From: Lepus europaeus
Taxonomy: Eukaryota > Chordata > Mammalia > Lagomorpha > Leporidae
Reading direction: 5' to 3'
DNA: 64,000 bases
NCBI RefSeq assembly: GCF_033115175.1
Contig: NC_084850.1
Location: 3,533,024 to 3,597,023 of the forward strand
Under the pieces are notes generated by a model. The model was given only the letters and a program-made list of their open reading frames with translations. It was not told the DNA's origin and did not search any database. Shown piece by piece: positions 56,831 to 64,000 of the stretch (positions within the stretch are counted from its first letter, which is position 1; each line of letters opens with the position of its first letter). A program made the translations under genes and the position numbers.

Positions 56831-57494
56831 AGGTTTCCCAAAGGTGAATCTGCTGAGGCCAGGCGCAAATGCAGCAGAGATTAAATGGGATCCTGTTTCT
56901 GCTGGGATTGTTGACTTCGTTAGTACTCTGGTTACACAAAGATTTCCTAATCCTATTCTTCCCCAAATCACCGATGTTTTAAACATATGAGGACTACAAA
57001 GATACATACGTGGTGCGAGAGCAGGAATGCTTGCCAGAGTGCCTCCCGCCCAGTAAGATGCTGCTCACTAACACCCTCTGCCCCATTATCCTCAGTATGA
57101 ATCCAACTCAGGGCCAGATGCTGTCCTAGGAGCTCAGTGAACAAGAAAGTCCGGCTAACTCCTATTCATGGCATTTATGTTCCAGTAGGGGGAGACAGAC
57201 AAACAACACAAGCCTGTCAGTTGGCATGCTGGTGGGTGATGGACACTGCAGGGTAGAGAGCAGGGCACGGGTGGGAGCAGGCTGCACTAAACAGGTGACT
57301 TTTAGGGAAAGGCTTAGGGGAGATAAAGGAGGGAGCCAAGGGGATATCTGAGTGTCTGAGGAAGAGCCGAGGATGCCACTGTGGCTGAAGCAGAGTATGT
57401 GAGAAGTTGTTGATGGGGAGGTAAGCGTGGGGTCACATAAGCCTCAGAAGCCATTGTGAGGACTTGGGCCTTGTCTTTGGGTGGAGTGAACAGC
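56831..57494. other. MTM1 intron 14, unique sequence
   Basis: Nothing recognised. Confidence 0.45.
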
Positions 57495-57503
57495 TACCTG
57501 GGA

Positions 57504-58224
57504 ATTTTTTTTAAAGACTTATTTTATTGGGGCTGGCACTGTGGCACAGTGGGTTAAAGCCCTGGCCTGCAGTGCCGGCATCCAGTATGGGCACTTGTTC
57601 TAGTCCTGGCAGCCTCTCTTCAATTTCAGCTCTCTGCTATGGCCTGGGGAAGCAGTAGAAGATGGCCCAAGTCCTTGGAACCCTGCACCCGTGTGGGAGA
57701 TCCGGAAGAAGCTCCTGGCTCCTGGCTTTGGATCGGCACAGCTCTGGCTGCTGTGGCCAGTTGTGGAGTGAACCAGTGGATAGAAGCCCGCTCTATCTCT
57801 CTCTGCCTCCCCTTCTCTCTCTGTGTAACTCTGCCTTTCAAATAAATAAACAAATCTTATATTTATTTGAAAGGCAGAGTTGCAGAGAAAAAGTGAGGGA
57901 GGGAAGCGGGGAGAGGAAGAGGGGAGGGGGAGTGGGGGGAGAGGGAGAGGGAGAGAGAGAGAGAAATCTTCCATCCACTGATTCACTCCCCAAATGGCTG
58001 CAATGCTGGGGCTGGGCCAGGACAAGGCCAGGAGCCTAGAACTCCAGCTGGGTCGTCCACATGGGTGGTAAGGGCCCCAAGTACCTGCGTCATCTTCCGC
58101 TGCTTTTCCAGGTGCATTAGCAAGGAGTGGGGTGGGAAGTGAAGTAGCCAGGACTTAAACCAGTGCTCGTATGGGATGCTGGTGTCACAGGTAACCTAAG
58201 TCTCCATACAACAACGCTGGCATC
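57504..58224 (-). mobile_element. C-SINE host, split at its tail
   Basis: Parts 57504-57529 and 57856-58224; flanked by CTACCTGGG (57495-57503 and 58225-58233). Polypurine-rich near 57890-57963. Confidence 0.85.
57530..57855 (+). mobile_element. C-SINE nested in opposite-strand SINE
   Basis: Head GGGGCTGGCACTGTGGCACA, tail CTTTCAAATAAATAAACAAA; sits in the T-rich end of the host. Confidence 0.88.
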
Positions 58225-58689
58225 TACCTGGGCAGTTCTGAGTAGGGGAATGGTGTGACTTTTTGTCTTTTTTTACACGGACCACTTTGAATGCCGTTTT
58301 AAGGACAGACTCCAAAGAAGCAAGCAAAGTATCAGAGGGCTTAGCTAGCAGGCTATTGTTGTCATCCATGGGAGAGCGTGAGGCACCTGCTGAGAAGTGT
58401 TCAGACTGTATATGTTTGTGCAGGCAGAAACCAACATTCTCACCTGCCAGAATGGCTATGGGGTGTGAGAGAGAAAGGAGTCCAGTCTAGTCCTCTGGCT
58501 AGAGGGATTGTGACAAGAGTCACTGTGAACTATGGCAGAATAAGCTTTTGGGGGTTATGTTAGATCTGATTGGACATGTGGGCCCATCAACATTTACTGA
58601 CCAGTTCCTTCTTTTCGTTATGCCTCATGGTGCTGCCTTCTCACCCTCTTAAGTCTCCACAACTATGTGGCTCTGTTTCTGAGCTCTAT

Positions 58690-59027
58690 TCTTTTTTTTT
58701 AAGATTTATTTATTCATTTGAAAGCAGAGTTACAGAGAGGCAAAGGCAGAGGGGGTAGGGTGGGGAAGAGTCTTCCATCTGGTGGTTCATTCCCCAGATA
58801 GCTGTAACGGCCAGAGCTGGGCTAATTTGAAGCCAGGAGTCAGGAGCTTCTTCCAGGTCTCCCACACAGGTACAGCGGCCCAAAGACTTGGGCCATCTTC
58901 TACTGCTTTCTCAGGCCATAGCAGAGAGCTGGATGGGAAGTGGAGCAGCCAGGACTTGAACCGGCGCCCATATGGTATGCCGGCACTACAGGCGGTGGTT
59001 TTGCCTGCTACGTGACTGTGCCGGCCC
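58690..59027 (-). mobile_element. C-SINE
   Basis: TTTTTTTAAGATTTATTTAT to CTACGTGACTGTGCCGGCCC; CTCTATTCT flanks both sides. Confidence 0.92.
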
Positions 59028-59267
59028 CTCTATTCTGTTTTGAGGAAGTCTTCATCTACAGTGGTGCAAGTTCTTCCTCAACATTCTCCTCCAAAATTGC
59101 CTTGGATATTTTTTAAAAAAACTTTTTCATATGAATAGTCAAATTTGTAATGAGAATTTAGCATCGGTTTGAAATCAGAATCAGCATGTAAAATTAAAGA
59201 AGGAAAATAAATCAGAGATGACACAATCGTTTTCACAGAGGGCATAACTGTAGATAGAAAACAAGGG

Positions 59268-59555
59268 GGGGATTTAATACAGCAGTTAAGGTACTACTTG
59301 GGGTGTCTTCTGCATCCCACATTGGAGTGTTTGGTTTGAGTCCTGCCTACTTTGCTTCGAATCCAGCTTCCTGTTAATTCATACTCTGGGGGGCGCAGGG
59401 CCCCCACCTCTCATGTGGGAGGCTCAAATTAAGTTCCTAGGTCCTGGATTCAGCTTGGCTCAGCCCCGGCTCTTGTGAGCACTTGGGGAGTAAATCAGTG
59501 GCTAGAACAGGTCTGTTTCTCAAATATAATGAAAATAAATTAAAATTTATAAAAA
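59268..59555 (+). mobile_element. C-SINE, old
   Basis: ATTTAATACAGCAGTTAAGG head, TTTCTCAAATATAATGAAAA end. Confidence 0.75.
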
Positions 59556-59559
59556 AGAA

Positions 59560-60648
59560 AACTCAAGAGAGTAAACAGAAAACTATTAGAAATAAGAAGC
59601 TAATTTAGTAAAGTAATAGGTACAAAATATATAGAAGTCATTAGCTTACAGTCTGACATAAACCACAAGCAGTATATTCTAGAAGAGTCCATGTGTGATA
59701 AAATGCAAAGATGAAATAACAAGAAATAAAATTTAAAGTCAATGATTTTAAATATTATACCTTGACTTCTCACTGGGGAAATGAATTCAGAAGTAAAGTG
59801 TGTGCCAACTTAGCACAGAACAGAAGGCAGGCAATCAGCTAGCTATAAAAGTTCTTTAGCTGTCAAATGATGTTCATATTTATATGCCATTTAACTTTTC
59901 TACTAGAAATGACTTAAATAGCACACAAGTCAGTCTGCTAATATTTGACTGTCCTCACTCTTATCCTTTTGTCACTGCTGTACAAAATCTGAATATATTC
60001 AATGTAACCCTAATTACCAGCTTCATAGAAAGTGGTTTTCAGAGTATAGGATGGGGCTCACTGGCAGCTGAGGTTTATCAGGGGTCTAATTTATACTTTT
60101 GCTTTTGGCAGAATAATTTCCTCATACTAAGTAAAAACACCAAATGTGCTTAATAATAGATTGTCAAATGTCAGTACTGGTCCTTCCACAAACTGCTGAG
60201 TGTTTATGTCATAGCAATGGTTGGTGACTTTTGCATTTAACAGCTTACTGCAGTCGGGGCTGCATATTCTTTGGCATATTTCAACACTGAGAGTATACCA
60301 CAGGGTTGGGAATACTGTAGGTGCCCAGTAATTGTATACCTTCTGAGCCACACTACAGAGTAACAATTTAACTTGTAAGTGCTTAAATGCATTCTTTTAG
60401 GTGTATCTTACATAATTTTAGAAGTCCTACATGATTTGATTTAACTCACACTCTTATGATCACATTTACCCTTGTGTATTATAATTACCGACTATGTTTC
60501 TGGTCACCCCTGCCATCCTGGGGGTTTCTTGTGGGCAAGAGATCACCCCTTCCTAATATGTGTCCTACCAGTGCCTGAGGCATGGGCACATTCAACAGTT
60601 TGCAGATGAAAATGTAAAGTCTCCCAGGGTACCAAGATGTGTGCAGAT
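59560..60648. other. MTM1 intron 14, unique sequence
   Basis: AT-rich, no exon or confident repeat. Confidence 0.5.
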
Positions 60649-60649
60649 G

Positions 60650-60915
60650 GTTGGGCACCTAGCCTAGCTGTTAAGACATCTGCAGCCCATATCAGAGCAC
60701 CTGGGTTTGACACCCACCTCCAGCTTTCTCCCATTGTGGGCTCTGGGGGCAGTGGTGATGGCTCAAGTATTTGGGTCCCTGCCACCCATGTGGGAGACCT
60801 GGACTGAGCTCTGGGCCCCTGGCTTTGGCCAGGCCAGCCTTGGCTATTGTGGGCATTTGTGGAGTGGATCAGCAGATGGGATTTATTTTTCTCTCAAGTA
60901 AAAATCAGAAAAATC
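60650..60915 (+). mobile_element. C-SINE, old
   Basis: GGGCACCTAGCCTAGCTGTT head, GGCAGTGGTGATGGCTCAAG middle, CTCTCAAGTAAAAATCAGAA end. Confidence 0.75.
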
Positions 60916-61787
60916 TATATAGAGAAGAAAAACTCTTTTCTTGAGTAAATGCCAATGGGTCATAATATAGACCAATTACTATGTCAAAAGGTTAACCTCT
61001 ACCAGAGAATGAACATTCCTATCTGGCCCAGGTCTACTTTCCTAAGCTCTATATGAGAGTAATGAGAATAAATGTATCAAATTCTTCGAACGATGTTCTT
61101 TGTGACATAATTATCACTATTACCTTTATTTATTCAACGATGAATTGCTCTAAATTTCTTGAATTTTAAGAATTTCTTAAAGTGCAAATTAGTGAGCCAT
61201 TATAGAATCAGTATATAAGCTGTTAACATTTTCTAATTGCTAATGTTTTTTTAAAAGCCAAGACATATATATAAAAGGCTTATTTTACAGAATACAGTGT
61301 TCATCTATAAAATACTTTTTAATTATAAAAGGAACAGATTTCCTATCGCAGTGGTTAAAAACCTGGAAAAACTCTCATTTTCTCTTGACTTGATATTCTA
61401 AATGCTCAAACTACTAAGTAAATTCCTTCATGTGCTTCTGAAACGCCAAGATAAACAAGTATTCTCTCAAGCCCTGGAATCTGTCACTTGCCAAAAGAAT
61501 ACAGTTTAGCCACTACAAAATTGCAAAAGCCTTTCATGCAAACAGCAGAGGCCTTGAAATGAGGGTGTCAGCTTGAGACAGGCATTTTCCCAGTGAGAAG
61601 AGAGCGTTATAGCTGGCAAGCAGCCAGCTGCCGGAGAGGAACAGGCATCTGAGAGACAGGCCACAGTGACAGGACTCTGCTGTCACTGGCCCATTTCTAG
61701 TGAGATGAAAACTGGTGCTCACGCAGGACTGCACTGTGAAAACAGGTAGGAGACCTTTCGAATTGCAGGAAAATGTGGAAACGTTGA
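60916..61787. other. MTM1 intron 14, unique sequence
   Basis: No exon or repeat identified. Confidence 0.5.
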
Positions 61788-61795
61788 CAAAGAGC

Positions 61796-62093
61796 CATCC
61801 ACAGGGAGTAGGTGTGTGGCTTACCAGTTAAGATGTCCACATCTCACACTGGAGTACCTATGTTCAATATGTGGCTCCAGCTTCTGATTCCAGCTTCCTG
61901 CTAATGCAGATCCTGGGAGGCAGTGATTGATGGCTCAAGCAATGAGGTTCCTAAGACCTACATGAGAGGCTTGGATTGTGATCCTGGCTCCTGGCTTTGG
62001 CCTTGGCTCAGCCGTTGTGGCCTTGTAGAGTGAACCAGCATGTGGAAGCATTGTCTATCTGTGTATGTCTTTGCCTCTTGAATAAATATTTTA
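61796..62093 (+). mobile_element. C-SINE, old
   Basis: GGGAGTAGGTGTGTGGCTTA head, CTTGAATAAATATTTT tail; short AAAGAGCC flanks both ends. Confidence 0.8.
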
Positions 62094-62101
62094 AAAAGAG
62101 C

Positions 62102-62955
<854 letters not shown>

Positions 62956-64000
62956 CTAGAGACACACAGAGAGACAGGAAAGCATTTAGTAAAAGGACAC
63001 ACAAACCATTTTGCAGCTTGTGGCAATTCAGCTCAGTAGCAACTTGAATCACACATTTACATTATCCCCATAATAGGTCAAAAAGCTTCATGGGCTAGTG
63101 AGTGGTTGTAGCCACTTAGTGATATTTAAATAGATAACGGTCTAGCTTGAAAGCCACTATTTCTTCCAGTAGACAGAGTGCAGGATGCTGTACCATTAAA
63201 TGCAATTCACTGACCTAAGATGATTAAGCAAAACATTTAGGAATAGATGGGCAGTATACTATTTCCATGACAATAAAAGTTATCTTAAGATCCCAGTGAC
63301 TTTGAACATTTTTGCATTTGTTAAAACTATCTTAACCTGTGTCTATTTGACTATAAGCATCTGGACATAGTTATTTTAAACAACCATCCAGATGTTTAAA
63401 GTTTTCATGTATTTGAAAACATCTGGATAACTGACTATACCGAATCCTTACTTTGTAGCCTGGTATCTGTTCTCTCATGAAGATTCTTACTTTTTTATTG
63501 CTTTCTATTAGAGTTTTTTTTTTTATCAAATTTTGACCATAAAGTAGCAAAAAAATCAAAAGTAGGGAAATAAAAATATGATAATTAAAATGATCAAAGA
63601 TGGAATTTGGAACTGTTTTTATTAACGACTTCAATAAGAAAGAGTAATAAGTAAAACTGGAGGCCAACATGAACATCTGAAAATAAATGACTGAAAAAAT
63701 TCCTTTAGCATCTGTATTTCACTAACGTGAATATTAATGACAGCACAGTTTTGCCTGCCTTTGAATCCACCTAAAACTGCATTTGTATGTTTCTGATGCC
63801 AAAATCTACATTATCTTCTGTTTATTTGCATGTTACTTTGTTTTCATTTGTATACATGCACATAGTTTTAAAAGCCAAATAGTTTCATAAGGTTTGTTAC
63901 CCCAAAAAAGTAGGCTCTTGCCACTCTCCTCAGAAGCAACTGTGTGTTTTTTCCCCTTGTTTTATTGAGGCATGACTGACAAAAGCTGTATACAGCCGCA
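62956..64000 (-). other. MTM1: MTM1 intron 13 (part)
   Basis: AT-rich sequence; no trace of exon 13 residues, and the ORF at 63371-63676 is not coding by any family I know. Confidence 0.6.

Overview
This window is vertebrate nuclear DNA from a lagomorph, most likely rabbit or hare. About 47 SINE copies carry the lagomorph C-SINE signature: a GGCCGGCGCTGTGGCGCAG-type head, a CT-rich 3' part and a TCAAATAAATAAAT-type tail. Three L1 3' ends are of the rabbit L1 type. The rest is older eutherian repeat (L2, MIR, MLT1-like LTRs, MER5A-like and Tigger-like DNA elements, a mariner-like MITE), AT-rich intronic sequence and one CpG island.

Two protein-coding genes are present, both on the minus strand and head to tail. 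At the right are the last two coding exons of MTM1 (myotubularin): exon 14 at 62779-62955 and exon 15 with the stop at 55900-56067, followed by a 3' UTR of about 1.5 kb ending at a poly(A) signal near 54381. About 19 kb further along the direction of transcription lies a CpG island (about 34540-35460). It holds the first coding exon of the paralogue MTMR1 (34967-35115), followed by MTMR1 exons 2 (26956-27061), 3 (6273-6348) and 4 (1185-1279). All splice sites are canonical GT-AG, and the four MTMR1 exons join in one open frame of 142 codons. The remaining MTMR1 exons lie beyond position 1; MTM1 exons 1-13 lie beyond position 64000. In human, this pair sits on Xq28, so the window is probably X-chromosomal.

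Layout by position: 1-1184, MTMR1 intron 4. 1280-6272, intron 3, an old L1 with a younger L1 inserted in it. 6349-26955, intron 2 (20.6 kb): a repeat-poor stretch at about 10.4-14.1 kb with candidate alternative exons, then a dense SINE cluster at 14-24 kb. 27062-34966, intron 1. 34540-35460, promoter island. 35.5-54.3 kb, intergenic repeats. 54.36-56.07 kb, MTM1 terminal exon. 56.07-62.78 kb, MTM1 intron 14. 62.96-64 kb, MTM1 intron 13.

Both genes encode myotubularin-family phosphoinositide 3-phosphatases acting on PtdIns3P and PtdIns(3,5)P2. I see no new multi-gene system. The most useful leads are candidate alternative MTMR1 exons in intron 2, a duplicated non-SINE block at 19.2/21.1 kb, a SINE dimer inside one target-site duplication, an unexplained segment at the 5' end of a young L1, and one unidentified 130-155 codon ORF.
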